From positions 1 to 64,000 of the forward strand of contig CAYVFC010000031.1 in assembly GCA_964450715.1 (NCBI GenBank): DNA of 64,000 nucleotides, read 5' to 3'. Source of the DNA: CAYVFC01 sp964450715 (GTDB taxonomy: Bacteria; Myxococcota_A; Polyangia; Polyangiales; JAFGIB01). A model generated the notes under the pieces. That model did no database searches. It was not told the origin of the DNA and worked only from the letters and a program-made list of their open reading frames with translations. The position numbers were made by a program, and so were the translations under genes. Below, piece by piece: positions 9,701 to 17,695 of the stretch (its first letter is position 1; each line of letters starts with the position of its first letter).

Positions 9701-10081
9701 GAAGTAGCCGCCGAGCTCCTCCCCGGCCTCGCGTACGGTGTAGCTGATGCGGGAGACCAGCTCGCGAACGCTACGTTCGCCGCGGTGCGGGTCGCCGTTG
9801 ATGCCCGCCTTGCGGAAGTACTTGGAGACGGCGATATCCGAGGCGAGCTGCGACCAGTCCGAGGGAACCTCGGCATCCTTGAGCTCGAACACGGCCGAGC
9901 CGTCCGAGCTGTGGATCACGCTGTCGCGAAGCTCGTAGGCCGGCTCGTCCAGCGGGTCGACCTCGGGCCTGGTAAAGTATCGATCGAGTTTCATCCCCGG
10001 TTTGCGATCACTTAGCTGTTTTACGCCCATCTTTCCACGCGCCGCCTTCGTTGTCTTTCCCGCATGGATTTCTACGCCCAC
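6752..10081 (-). CDS. nrdJ: Adenosylcobalamin-dependent (class II) ribonucleotide reductase
   Basis: 1109 residues from GTG 10079-10081 behind GGAGG. It reduces ribonucleotides to deoxyribonucleotides in the cytoplasm using B12 to generate the thiyl radical. The N-terminal part has CSAC (C195, C198), the radical-site motif NPCSE (402-406, Cys404, Glu406) and ACNLSSIN (from 414). The barrel continues through LAPTGTIGLLMDCDTTG and a LAGGGHF loop. The C-terminus ends in a paired CxxC module (CDRCG...CYKCLNCGNSMGCS) typical of long NrdJ proteins. There is no N-terminal ATP cone and no nrdB partner nearby. It is monocistronic with its own terminator. No cobalamin riboswitch was found in its leader, although two control the uptake genes near 55-56 kb. 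Confidence 0.96.
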   Translation of the reverse strand: MGVEIHAGKTTKAARGKMGVKQLSDRKPGMKLDRYFTRPEVDPLDEPAYELRDSVIHSSDGSAVFELKDAEVPSDWSQLASDIAVSKYFRKAGINGDPHRGERSVRELVSRISYTVREAGEELGGYFASDQDAQSFEAELSHLLINQKAAFNSPVWFNCGLYQRYGITGGGGNFTWNPESDAIVQTREAYQNPQCSACFIQKVDDDLMSIYELVKNEARLFKYGSGTGTNFSPIRGRQEKLSGGGTSSGLMSFLEVFDRAAGATKSGGTTRRAAKMVCLDMDHPEIVDFIQWKLKEEKKARALIRQGYGSDFNAEAYHTVSGQNSNNSVRVTDAFMRAVEKDGEWRTYLRTTNRICDTYKAKELWRMTVDSAWACADPGIQYDTTINEWHTCPNAGRINASNPCSEYMFVDDSACNLSSINLGKYVDENGDFDVEAFRHTVRVLITAQEILVDYSSYPTERIAGNSHEFRALGLGYANLGTVLMRLGIPYDSAQGRAYASAITAIMSGEAYRTSAELAAVKGPFAGFEANRQPMLRVMQKHREAVNRIGEIAGYGAETDEPRLPDYLLEASAACWDEAVSLGEKYGYRNAQTTVLAPTGTIGLLMDCDTTGIEPDFALVKFKKLAGGGHFKIVNQSVPSALQRLGYSEAQIAEIVSYISGTNTFAGAPHASRKWLQEKGLTREEIDRAERALRGVFEVSEALVPRVIGAGAYKRMGIEPEVYERYGFNLLRHLGLTEEQIDELNDLVVGRMTIEGAPHLQPEHLAIFDCANRCGKTGERFLAPMAHIRMMAAAQPFLSGAISKTVNLPHDASVEDVEEIYLAGWKLGLKAVAVYRDGCKSSQPLNASASKGQADAEAETVATQPQPPAQQTTPSMPAPFVEGATPPATVRHRLPRKRTGFTQEARVGGHKIFLRTGEYNDGSLGEIFVDMHKEGAAFRSLMNCFAISLSMGLQHGVPLQSFVNQFTFTRFEPQGVVEGHPNVKFATSIIDYIFRVLGVEYLHRYELAQKPPEEVRSEIEKPTDVDAAHRAEEAARESSAGLYLVPEEMPERQIELFEAASAAAPEQNSLNRQMGEMMGDAPICDRCGHITVRNGACYKCLNCGNSMGCS

Positions 10082-10149
10082 ACCACACCTCCAGCCCTTT
10101 TAAAACGCGGAGTAACCCCTCCAACCCGCAAGTCGTCCTCAATTCATCC

Positions 10150-10179
10150 ACCATTTACACACAAGGGGTAGTAAATGGT
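10150..10179. promoter_or_regulatory. Inverted repeat upstream of nrdJ
   Basis: ACCATTTAC (10150-10158) and GTAAATGGT (10171-10179) form a perfect 9-bp inverted repeat with a 12-nt spacer, about 70 bp upstream of the nrdJ start. It does not match the NrdR-box pattern I know, and no cobalamin riboswitch motif is present. It may be an operator or a leader hairpin. Confidence 0.35.
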
Positions 10180-10570
10180 AGGTGTATGAACTACAACATC
10201 TAGTACTTCTTTTCTGTTAAGCCCCGGGCAGATCTTCGTCAACAAAAAAGCAACCCGATCTGTTCAGTATACGGGACGACTGGACCTAACATCTTGAATT
10301 TGCAGCACTCGCCTGGTGATCGAGAGCAGCTGCGCGGGTGGTTACCGCAATTCGGCCGGCGAATTCGTCAGCGACGCAACCGGAGGGCAATCTGCGGTTT
10401 GAGCGCCAAATGCTGGAAAAGACAAATAAATGTTTTTCGGTTCTCCGCATGCAGGAAATTTCACGGATCAATTACGCCTTTGTTACCGTACTATTCGACG
10501 GATTTCTTAGGTTCTTTCCGTTTCGTTCACCGGCGTGAGAGCCTGCGCTATGCGGGGGAATGCGCGCCAT
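10180..10570. other. Intergenic region between divergent nrdJ and barrel gene
   Basis: About 390 bp of AT-richer DNA between divergent genes. It should hold promoters for both. I saw no convincing small gene: frames of 60-90 codons on both strands lack ribosome sites and protein-like composition. Confidence 0.5.
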
Positions 10571-10580
10571 AGGAGGCATA

Positions 10581-11918
10581 ATGCGGACCAACTGGACGAT
10601 TTTCAAAGCAACCCTACTGGGCCTGGCGTGCCTTGCGCTGTTCGCTTCCAGCGCTCAGGCCAATCGCAGGATCTCGCTTACGGACAATCTGCTCATCGAG
10701 GACAAAGACGACGTCTATCAGTATCCCCAGCGTCTGCTGGACTACCGCAACCTGTTCAGCCTAGACATGGGGATGGATTCCCGTTCCGGACGCCTGCTGT
10801 TCCTGGGAGGGTGGGATGACCTGGGTTTGGGTCTGTCGGCCGAGCAGTCCGCTCCTTATAACCCCATGTCGGGCCCGGTTGCCGCGGACCTCATTACCCA
10901 CGAGACCAGCGCGCTGTACATGGGGCCGGTCTCTGCCGATCCGTTGCGATTCCCGACCGGATCTTTCAACCCCTTTTCCATCACCTCTTCGGCCGAGTAC
11001 TTCGTGGGAGCGCCTCCGTTTACGCTTATCGACGGATTTCTGGCCATCCCGGCCGGCGATGGCGCCTTTGGCCTGCGCCTGGGCTTCGGAACCCGGGGCG
11101 CGGCTGGAACGGTCGACGGTGCGGACCCGGCCGATAGAGGTCTGGGCGAAACCTTGATTACCCTGGAGGCCGGTCTGAGCGGTGGTCCTGCCGACGGGGC
11201 GCGGTTCGACACCTCACTCAATATCGGGCTCGGTCTGGGTTCGGGCGAGAATGGAGAGAACATGCCCAACCTGGTATTCCCCGGCCTGATCAGCTACGAC
11301 TTCGAAGAGGTCTCGAGCACCCTGATCCGCGCCTCGCTTTCCGCGCGCGGCTACATCCCTTATTCCGACAACATCGATGTAGGCCTGCTCGGCAACATCG
11401 TGGTGACCAATATCGGCATCACACCCTCGGTGGTCGATCCGATAACGGGTGAGTCGCAGGAATTTACCATGAGCACTACCGGCGTGGGCGTGATGGGCGG
11501 CGCCGGCCCGGTGTTCCACATCACCGAGCTGAGCCAGGTGGCCGGATACGGGCTTCTGGGCTTGACCTTTGTTTCGTCCGATCCAGATGACGAGCAGAAC
11601 GACGATAGCTACAGCGACCTGGCCATCTATGTCCCGGCCATACGTGTCGCCGCGGACATCGGGCTGGTGGACTGGTTCTTCTTCCGCGCCGGCCTGCAGT
11701 ACTCCTTCCAGTACGTCAGCACCTCGTACGAGAACGACAACTCGGGTCGCCGGGCCGACGGCGACCTCGGCTGGTCCGGCGGCATCGGCTTCGCCTACGA
11801 GGGCTTTACCCTGGACGGGGCGATCAGCCAGTCCTGGTTCACCACGGGTCCGGACTTCATCGGCGGCGATCCGAGCTTGCTGTTCGGCGTTATCTCGGCC
11901 GGCTACAACTGGCTGTAG
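10581..11918 (+). CDS. Predicted outer-membrane beta-barrel protein
   Basis: 445 residues from ATG 10581, selected because AGGAGG lies at 10571-10576. A signal peptide (LLGLACLALFASSAQA) is cleaved about residue 29. The mature part is rich in alternating Gly/aromatic strands (GAFGLRLGFGTRG, LNIGLGLGSGE, RAGLQYSFQYVS) and ends in an aromatic strand, YNWL, as expected for a barrel inserted by BamA. It looks like a conserved hypothetical OMP of myxobacterial type; substrate unknown. It stands alone, divergent from nrdJ, with a GC-rich inverted repeat downstream. Confidence 0.7.
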   Translation: MRTNWTIFKATLLGLACLALFASSAQANRRISLTDNLLIEDKDDVYQYPQRLLDYRNLFSLDMGMDSRSGRLLFLGGWDDLGLGLSAEQSAPYNPMSGPVAADLITHETSALYMGPVSADPLRFPTGSFNPFSITSSAEYFVGAPPFTLIDGFLAIPAGDGAFGLRLGFGTRGAAGTVDGADPADRGLGETLITLEAGLSGGPADGARFDTSLNIGLGLGSGENGENMPNLVFPGLISYDFEEVSSTLIRASLSARGYIPYSDNIDVGLLGNIVVTNIGITPSVVDPITGESQEFTMSTTGVGVMGGAGPVFHITELSQVAGYGLLGLTFVSSDPDDEQNDDSYSDLAIYVPAIRVAADIGLVDWFFFRAGLQYSFQYVSTSYENDNSGRRADGDLGWSGGIGFAYEGFTLDGAISQSWFTTGPDFIGGDPSLLFGVISAGYNWL

Positions 11919-11940
11919 GTTATAGAACGATCAAGCGAGC

Positions 11941-11977
11941 GGGGCGGACGGGCATGGCGCGAGCAACCGTCCGCCCC
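11941..11977 (+). terminator. GC-rich hairpin after barrel gene
   Basis: GGGGCGGACGG (11941-11951) pairs perfectly with CCGTCCGCCCC (11967-11977), 23 bp downstream of the barrel stop. There is no T run, so it may be a weak or factor-assisted terminator or an mRNA-stabilising stem. Confidence 0.5.
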
Positions 11978-12146
11978 CGAACGCTCGCCTGGCACGCACA
12001 CCCTTCGGGGGCCTATTCGCGCCTCGACAGCTTGACTTGGAATTCTCCTTACCCGGGAATGCCTCTTGGCGGGCGCACCGCCGGTTCCATTCCGCATGAC
12101 AACCGGATCTCGGTTACGTAGACTCAGCGCAACCCGAGGGGTTGTC

Positions 12147-13136
12147 ATGGCACACGAAAATTTACCTGGTTTACGGTCGTCCTCCTTCGCGCTGTTTCTG
12201 GCCGCGGTCGCGTCTTTTTGCCCGGCCTGCGGGCAGGACGATTCTTCGAACGGGGATCAGAGCACCAGGGCCGAGGACGACGCAGGTGCCGCCGGCGGCT
12301 CCGGAGGAGAGGCCAGCTCCGGCGGACAGGCGGGCGAGGCGTCCGCGTCCGAGGTCGAGCCCCACCCGGAGTGCGATCTCACCGGCACGTGGATCTCGGT
12401 GCGCAGAACCCTCAGCTCGGCGGTGGGCATCGAGGGGGTGCAGCAGAGCACTCACAACTGGCAGTACTGGGAGTTCGAGCAGGACGGCGTCGAGGCGGTG
12501 GTGGTCAAGGGGCTGCGCTGCGGCTTTCAGCTGGTCAGCCGCTCGACCACCTTTGCCACCGACGTCACCGTGGGCCAGGCTATCTGGGACGCGATGACGA
12601 CGCGGACCAACAACGACGGCCGCCGCGCGACCTACGGAGCTACGGCCGGCGACGAGTGCTTCTTGAACATCGAGCGGCGGTACGTGGTGCGGGGAGTGAC
12701 CGCGGACCACTTCATGGATCCCTCGGTCGATCTGGAGCAAGCGCGGACGCAGGCCACCGAGACCACGCCCGGCTGGGAAGACTGGGACGGGGACGGCCAT
12801 CCCGGCGTCACCTTCAAGGTTTCCGGGCTGGCCAGCGGGGCGCTGTACGTGGCGCAGCGGGACTGGTACGAGTACGAGGGAACCACGCCCCGGGGAGCGG
12901 ACAAGTTCGAGGTCGTAGTGACCTGGAATACGGAGCAGGTCACCCTGGGTAGGGACCCGGAGCAGATGCCCTCGGCCGAGAGCGTCTCCTCGATCGAACC
13001 CGAGGAAAACTTCATCTGGTTCGCCCGCGTCGACGGTCTGGAGCAATGGGACGTGACCGAGGACGCGGACGATCTCGCTATCTGCGCCAGGGTGCGCGAG
13101 CTCAAGGATCAGCTGCTACCCGAGGGTAACCGGTAA
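12147..13136 (+). CDS. Myxobacterial-type lipoprotein of unknown function
   Basis: 329 residues from ATG 12147 (GAGGGG upstream). The signal ends VASFCPAC, with the second Cys likely lipidated, followed by a Ser/Gly/Ala/Glu linker (SGGEASSGGQAGEAS) characteristic of surface lipoproteins in this group. The globular domain begins CDLTGTWIS and contains WQYWEFEQDG, CGFQLVSRST, and a calcium-like DWDGDGHPG loop (about 240). The TGTW opening resembles lipocalin-like proteins, but I cannot assign a family. It is 2 bp upstream of the FadL-like gene, so it may be a partner of that transporter. Confidence 0.7.
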   Translation: MAHENLPGLRSSSFALFLAAVASFCPACGQDDSSNGDQSTRAEDDAGAAGGSGGEASSGGQAGEASASEVEPHPECDLTGTWISVRRTLSSAVGIEGVQQSTHNWQYWEFEQDGVEAVVVKGLRCGFQLVSRSTTFATDVTVGQAIWDAMTTRTNNDGRRATYGATAGDECFLNIERRYVVRGVTADHFMDPSVDLEQARTQATETTPGWEDWDGDGHPGVTFKVSGLASGALYVAQRDWYEYEGTTPRGADKFEVVVTWNTEQVTLGRDPEQMPSAESVSSIEPEENFIWFARVDGLEQWDVTEDADDLAICARVRELKDQLLPEGNR

Positions 13137-13138
13137 CG

Positions 13139-14713
13139 GTGGCGGTGGCGGTAATAGGCAGACGCGCAGCGGTCGCGACCGCGATCGGGGCCAGCGCTAT
13201 CGTCCTGCTGCTCGCCGGCCGAGCGCAGGCCGGGCCCCTCTTCGAGCTGACCGGCGGCGGTTCGGGCATGGGAGGGTTTAACGGGCGCGCGACTGGAGCC
13301 TCGGCCGCCTCGACCTACTTCAATCCCGCGCTGCTGGCGCACGCCGATCCCGGGCTGGAGCTGGGAGTGTTCGTACTCGGCGATTGGATCGATATCGACC
13401 CGGATGCCCGCCTTTCACCCTCGGCCGACGTGCCCGAGGACGTGCGCTTCTACGCGCGGCCGGACGGAATCGGGCTGTCGCCCGTGCCCGCGCCCACGGT
13501 CTGGTTGCAGCAGGGCGTGCAGGTAGGCGAAACGCTCAGAGTTCCCCACCCCCGGCAGGGTGCGCCGAGCAGTGACGAGATCCGCGCCTACTCCACCGTA
13601 GGGCTGGTGAACCGCATCTTCGGTCAGAGCCTGGTGCTGGGCCTGTACGCCATGATCCCGCTGGGCGGTTTCACCGCGGCCACTTCCTTCTACAACGACG
13701 AGCGGGAGCAGTTCTTCAGCAACAGCCTGCATCCGGAGCTGTACGCCGACCGGCTGAGCTCGGCCGAGCTGGCCTTTGGCGTGGCCAGCCGCGTCTACGA
13801 GCGCCTCTCCCTGGGTCTGAGCTTCACCTTGAACCTGACCAACGAGGCGACCACGCCCACCTACGTGCCGGACGCGGCCCGGCTGGACCGGACGGCCATC
13901 GACTCCCGCATCGACGTGACCACCGCCGTCAGCCCCCACTTCGGCGTAGTCTTCGACGCGCTGACCGATCTGCGCCTGACCGCCGCCGTGCATACTCCGC
14001 AGAGCATGGAGATCAACACCAACGTCGAGTATCTGCTCAATAGCGGGCAGCAGCAGCGCAATACCTTTACCTTTGTCCACGGCTTCCTGCCCTGGAGCGC
14101 CTCGATAGGCGCCTTCTTGCGGTTTCTTAAACCGCCGCAGCCCGAAACCCGCCAGCAGGGGCTGAGCGCGGTGGGAACGCTTAGCTTCTGCGACTGGAGC
14201 GACTACCGAGATCGGCACGGGGAGCGGCCCACCGAGGGATACCGGTGGGCGCAGACGCTGACGCCCAGCGTGGGGTTGCGGTACGATCTTTACGACCTGC
14301 GGGGCCAGCTGGACTTCACCTACGTGCCCACGCCTGTGCCGACCCAGACCGGTCGCACCAACTACGTGGACAGCGATCGCCTGGGATTTTTAGGCGGCGT
14401 GGACTACCGATTCGAGCTGTTTGAGGCCGACATCCGCGCCGGGCTGCACCTGCAGCTACACCGGCTGGACGCCCGCCGCCAAAGTAAGCTGGACGGTGAC
14501 GACCGCGCCGCCGCCCGACTGGACACGGACGAGCTGGTCATCGACGAGGTGCCAGACGACGCGGTGGATCGGCAACAGATCGATCCGGTTACCGGCCAGT
14601 ACCAGGCGGCCGCGGGGAGAGAAGGGCTACAGACAAATAATCCAGGCTGGCCGGGCTTCTCCAGCCAGGGATGGCTATTCGGCGCCGGCGTACGCCTGTC
14701 GTTCTTGTTCTGA
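13139..14713 (+). CDS. FadL/OmpP1-family outer-membrane transporter
   Basis: 524 residues, GTG start 2 bp after the lipoprotein stop. The signal peptide (IGASAIVLLLAGRAQA) leads straight into the FadL-type N-terminal hatch sequence GGGSGMGGFNGRATGASAASTYFNPALL, where family members have a G-rich motif and an NPA turn. The rest is barrel-like, with extracellular loops rich in charged residues, ending LSFLF. FadL proteins let hydrophobic compounds such as long-chain fatty acids or aromatics cross the outer membrane. The upstream lipoprotein may be an accessory. Substrate cannot be told from sequence. Confidence 0.82.
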   Translation: MAVAVIGRRAAVATAIGASAIVLLLAGRAQAGPLFELTGGGSGMGGFNGRATGASAASTYFNPALLAHADPGLELGVFVLGDWIDIDPDARLSPSADVPEDVRFYARPDGIGLSPVPAPTVWLQQGVQVGETLRVPHPRQGAPSSDEIRAYSTVGLVNRIFGQSLVLGLYAMIPLGGFTAATSFYNDEREQFFSNSLHPELYADRLSSAELAFGVASRVYERLSLGLSFTLNLTNEATTPTYVPDAARLDRTAIDSRIDVTTAVSPHFGVVFDALTDLRLTAAVHTPQSMEINTNVEYLLNSGQQQRNTFTFVHGFLPWSASIGAFLRFLKPPQPETRQQGLSAVGTLSFCDWSDYRDRHGERPTEGYRWAQTLTPSVGLRYDLYDLRGQLDFTYVPTPVPTQTGRTNYVDSDRLGFLGGVDYRFELFEADIRAGLHLQLHRLDARRQSKLDGDDRAAARLDTDELVIDEVPDDAVDRQQIDPVTGQYQAAAGREGLQTNNPGWPGFSSQGWLFGAGVRLSFLF

Positions 14714-14789
14714 TCCCCCCCCCTTGTCCGCGAGCGACCTCTCGAAAAGACGCGGCGAAACGTCTCTGTCGAATCCGGACCCACGGACG

Positions 14790-14909
14790 CTTAGGAGGCA
14801 CCGCAAAACAACCGATCCGGTTGCGGCCGCGGGGAGGGGCGCACTCGCGATTGCGCTCCGCCGGCGCGCCCGGTCTCGTATCGTTTAACTAGTTCGCGGT
14901 GCTTCCTTG
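14790..14909 (-). repeat. Internally deleted copy of the MITE-like element
   Basis: The 120-bp stretch starts CTTAGGAGGCACCGCAAAA and ends with a diverged matching arm (GCGGTGCTTCCTTGG). It matches the 189-bp element at 33417-33605 in reverse orientation, including GATCCGGTTGCGGCCGCG and CCGGTCTCGTATCGTT, but lacks about 70 bp of the middle. The rest of 14714-15029 holds no gene that I can see; GGAGG for the next gene lies at its end. Confidence 0.75.
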
Positions 14910-15029
14910 GCAGGTGGTTTCGATCGTTACTCGATCGTTACTCGAACGGGCGACACATAAAATTCACTTGCATCTCGACGATAGAGGGATCAGACTCGGT
15001 CTCCGTATTCCGGAGGAAAGGGGGTAACC

Positions 15030-15833
15030 ATGGCGTTTCTCGACGCTTTCAGGCCTAAGTATCTTCACTCGGACAGGAATGTCCGGCTACGCGCTGTTCG
15101 AAACCAGCACAACGAGGAGCTTCTCGTGCGAATAGCCGTGACAGATCCGGAGCCGCAGGTCCGCATCGCGGCGGTACAGACGTTGGGGCGGTTCGATCTA
15201 CTGGCCGACCTGGTCCGGACCGCGCCGGACTGGCGGGTCCGGCTTTCCGCCGTCCAGAAATTACACGACCCGCGGTTGTTGGCGGATGCGGCCGCCGCGG
15301 ACACGAGCGCTGAGGTCCGCGAGGTGGCCGTGGGGAGGATAGGAGACGAAAACCTCCTTGCCGAAATAGCTCAGACAAACCGTCACGAGCGGGTACGCAG
15401 GATCGCGATCGATCGCATAACGGACCAGCGCCTGCTGGCCGCGACCGCTCGCAGCGCCGAGGACTGGCAGGTCCGCCGGGCCGCGGCCGCAAAGCTCGTC
15501 GGCCAGGCAGAGCTGGGAGCCGTCGCCGTATCGGACCGCTCGCCGGCGGTGCGCGAGAGCGCCGTGGTTCGGCTGGACGACCAGGGATTGCTGTCCCGTA
15601 TAGCGACCAGCGACCGGGACGAAGACGTCCGCGAGGCAGCGGTACAGCGGTTGCTGGACCGGAAGGTACTGGCGCGGGTGGCCAGGAACGATTCCCGCAT
15701 CTGGGTGCGCAGGACGGCGGTGGAGAAGCTCGACGACCGGGCCGTGCTGACCGCGGTCGCCAGGTCGGACGCTAGCCAGCACGTGCGAACCGCGGCCGCG
15801 CGCCGGTTGAGGCGGCTGCAAGCGGAGGAGTAA
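15030..15833 (+). CDS. HEAT/LRV-type repeat protein (paralog 1)
   Basis: 267 residues, start supported by GGAGGAAAGGGGG. No signal peptide, so cytoplasmic. After a conserved cap (MAFLDAFRPKYLHSD) it consists of about ten helical repeats of roughly 25 residues with the pattern D..VR.AAV..L.D..LLA.VA, close to HEAT or leucine-rich-variant repeats. Such solenoids bind proteins or nucleic acids and carry no catalysis by themselves. The arginines in VRxxAV are strikingly regular and would line one face. A paralog with the same cap follows after 176 bp. Confidence 0.8.
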   Translation: MAFLDAFRPKYLHSDRNVRLRAVRNQHNEELLVRIAVTDPEPQVRIAAVQTLGRFDLLADLVRTAPDWRVRLSAVQKLHDPRLLADAAAADTSAEVREVAVGRIGDENLLAEIAQTNRHERVRRIAIDRITDQRLLAATARSAEDWQVRRAAAAKLVGQAELGAVAVSDRSPAVRESAVVRLDDQGLLSRIATSDRDEDVREAAVQRLLDRKVLARVARNDSRIWVRRTAVEKLDDRAVLTAVARSDASQHVRTAAARRLRRLQAEE

Positions 15834-16009
15834 GAGCCTCTCTCCTCCGCAGGTCGACGAACCGCGTTGATTCCGCGCGGCCGATCCCTGGAAAAAACGG
15901 CGGGCGCCGACGACACCATGACGTATGGCTCGATGGCGACGAAGTACGGGCGAGAGGGGGGGGTGTCGGGCGGCCATCGCTCGGCGGTCCCGGGGAATAC
16001 GGGGAAAAT

Positions 16010-16846
16010 ATGGCGTTTCTTGACGCTTTCAGACCGGCCTACCTGCATTCGGACAGGGAAATCCGGTTACGCGCGGTAAGACGGCAGCGGGATGAGAGGC
16101 TTCTCACGCGTATCGCGCTCAGGGACCAGGCTTGGCAGGTCCGTCTGGCCGCCACCGAGATGGTAAGCCGGCAGGAGCTGCTGGCACGTCTGGTCCGCAA
16201 GGCTTCCGATTGGCGGGTTCGCTTCTTCGCGGTGCACAAGCTGCGCGACCCGTGGCTGTTGGCGGAGACGGCCGGCGCGGACAGGAGCGAAGAGGTGCGG
16301 GAGGCGGCGGTCAGCAAGCTGCAGGACCAGCTCCTGCTCGCGCGCGTCGCGATCACGAATCGCTACGAGCGGGTCCGTAGCGCAGCTGTCGAGCGGATGG
16401 CGGATCAGGATCTTCTCGCCGAGGTCGCCCGGACGGCCGATGACTGGCAGATCCGCCGGGCCGCGGTCGCCAGGCTCGTTGACCAGGAGACCCTAGGCGA
16501 GATCGCGACCGGGGACGCGTCGCCCGCCGTGCGCGAGATGGCGGTTGCCCGGCTGGCCGATCAGCAACAGCTATCCCGTATCGCGTTCGAGGATGGGGAC
16601 GAGGACGTCCGCGAGGCCGCGGTCAAGAGGCTATCGGACAGGGAAGTGCTGGCCCGGGTAGCCAGGAGCGATTCCCGGCTCTGGGTGCGGCGAACGGCAG
16701 TCGAGCGGTTGGATGATCGGGTGGTGCTGGCAGCGGTCGCTGGATCGGACGAGAGCCAGCACGTGCGCAAAGCCGCCGTGCGTCGCTTGAAGCGGCTGGC
16801 AGCGGAGACGCTTGCCGCGGCGGGAATTGCCAGTCCGCTTCCCTGA
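16010..16846 (+). CDS. HEAT/LRV-type repeat protein (paralog 2)
   Basis: 278 residues. It shares the cap MAFLDAFRPAYLHSD and the same series of about 25-residue VRxxAVxRLxDxxLLAxVA repeats with the upstream gene, and the repeats align one to one (for example WVRRTAVERLDDRVVLAAVA near the end of both). It adds a short C-terminal tail (LAAAGIASPLP). The ribosome site (CGGGGAAAAT) is weaker. Tandem duplication followed by divergence is the simplest origin. No partner gene is obvious; the function is unknown. Confidence 0.78.
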   Translation: MAFLDAFRPAYLHSDREIRLRAVRRQRDERLLTRIALRDQAWQVRLAATEMVSRQELLARLVRKASDWRVRFFAVHKLRDPWLLAETAGADRSEEVREAAVSKLQDQLLLARVAITNRYERVRSAAVERMADQDLLAEVARTADDWQIRRAAVARLVDQETLGEIATGDASPAVREMAVARLADQQQLSRIAFEDGDEDVREAAVKRLSDREVLARVARSDSRLWVRRTAVERLDDRVVLAAVAGSDESQHVRKAAVRRLKRLAAETLAAAGIASPLP

Positions 16847-17096
16847 AGAGTCGTACCGTATACCTCCCGTTTGCAGGGTGTGACATTCGCGTCCGGAAAC
16901 TGCGCTTCGGCACAACCTGACACATGGGCGCGATGCCGGGTGAGCCGGAGGCGAGCAGCGGTCCAAGCGCTTGAAAATAAAGATCTATCGGCGACCGAGA
17001 TGGGGGAGGGTCGCCCTGGCATGGATGATGCTTTATTAATATAACAAGAGCAGCGACGTCCGTTCAGAGCCGGACCACCTGATCAGCGGAGCCGAT

Positions 17097-17666
17097 ATGT
17101 CGGAACGGGAGATACGAGAAATCGTGCGCGCCGTGTGCGCGGATCTGGACCAGCGCGCCCGGCGGGCCGCGACCGAAACCATGCGTAGGGTGGTCATCCC
17201 CACCGCGGTGGGGGTCGGGCTCGCGGTTTCGGGCTGTTACGGCGTCAACGATCGGGGTGGCGGAACGGCGGGATCGAATGCGGCAGGCACCACGGGAGGA
17301 GCCGCGGGGGAAGCAGGAGCGAGCGGCTCGGCCGGAGGCGCGGCAGGTACGGGCGGCGAGGCCGGCTCGTACGGCGGTACCGGTGGGGTCGTAACCGGCG
17401 GATATGGAGGCGGCGAGGCCGGCTCGTACGGTGGCGCTGGATACGGCGGCGGTGTCGCGGGCGGCGGGCCCATCGATGCCGGCGTGTATGACGGAGGGCC
17501 GGTGCTGGAGTACATGGCGCCGCCTCCGGACGCGGGTCCGCTTCCGCCCTACATGGCACCGTTGCCCGATGCCGGGCCGCAACCCGATTACATGGCGCCC
17601 GCACCTGACGCGGGTCCGGTACCGGTGTACGCGGTCCCGCTCTACATGGCTCCGCAGCCCAAGTAG
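17097..17666 (+). CDS. Lipoprotein with 13-residue YMAP repeats, candidate radical-SAM substrate
   Basis: 189 residues; CGGAG precedes the ATG. Residues 1-31 are charged and helical (SEREIREIVRAVCADLDQRARR), much longer than a usual n-region. A hydrophobic stretch then ends LAVSGC, giving a lipid-anchor Cys47. Residues 54-125 are almost only Gly, Ala, Ser, Thr and Tyr. From 138 the tail repeats every 13 residues as [x]YMAPxPDAGPxP: YMAP at 139, 152, 165, a variant YAVP at 178 and a last YMAP at 183, ending QPK. A radical SAM/SPASM gene begins 29 bp downstream. I infer that the leader-like N-terminus is recognised in the cytoplasm and the repeated Tyr/Met/Pro/Asp sites are modified before export. 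No known RiPP class is recognised. Confidence 0.72.
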   Translation: MSEREIREIVRAVCADLDQRARRAATETMRRVVIPTAVGVGLAVSGCYGVNDRGGGTAGSNAAGTTGGAAGEAGASGSAGGAAGTGGEAGSYGGTGGVVTGGYGGGEAGSYGGAGYGGGVAGGGPIDAGVYDGGPVLEYMAPPPDAGPLPPYMAPLPDAGPQPDYMAPAPDAGPVPVYAVPLYMAPQPK

Positions 17667-17695
17667 GCGCGGGCCAAAGCAACCGCATTCAGCGT

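Noticed and set aside
8195..10015. 606-codon open frame antisense to nrdJ
   Set aside because: The nrdJ motifs NPCSE and CxxC are unmistakable on the minus strand. The antisense frame has no start signals and low-complexity composition.
10338..10538. 66-codon frame between nrdJ and the barrel gene
   Set aside because: No ribosome site, no recognisable domain, and the region should hold divergent promoters.
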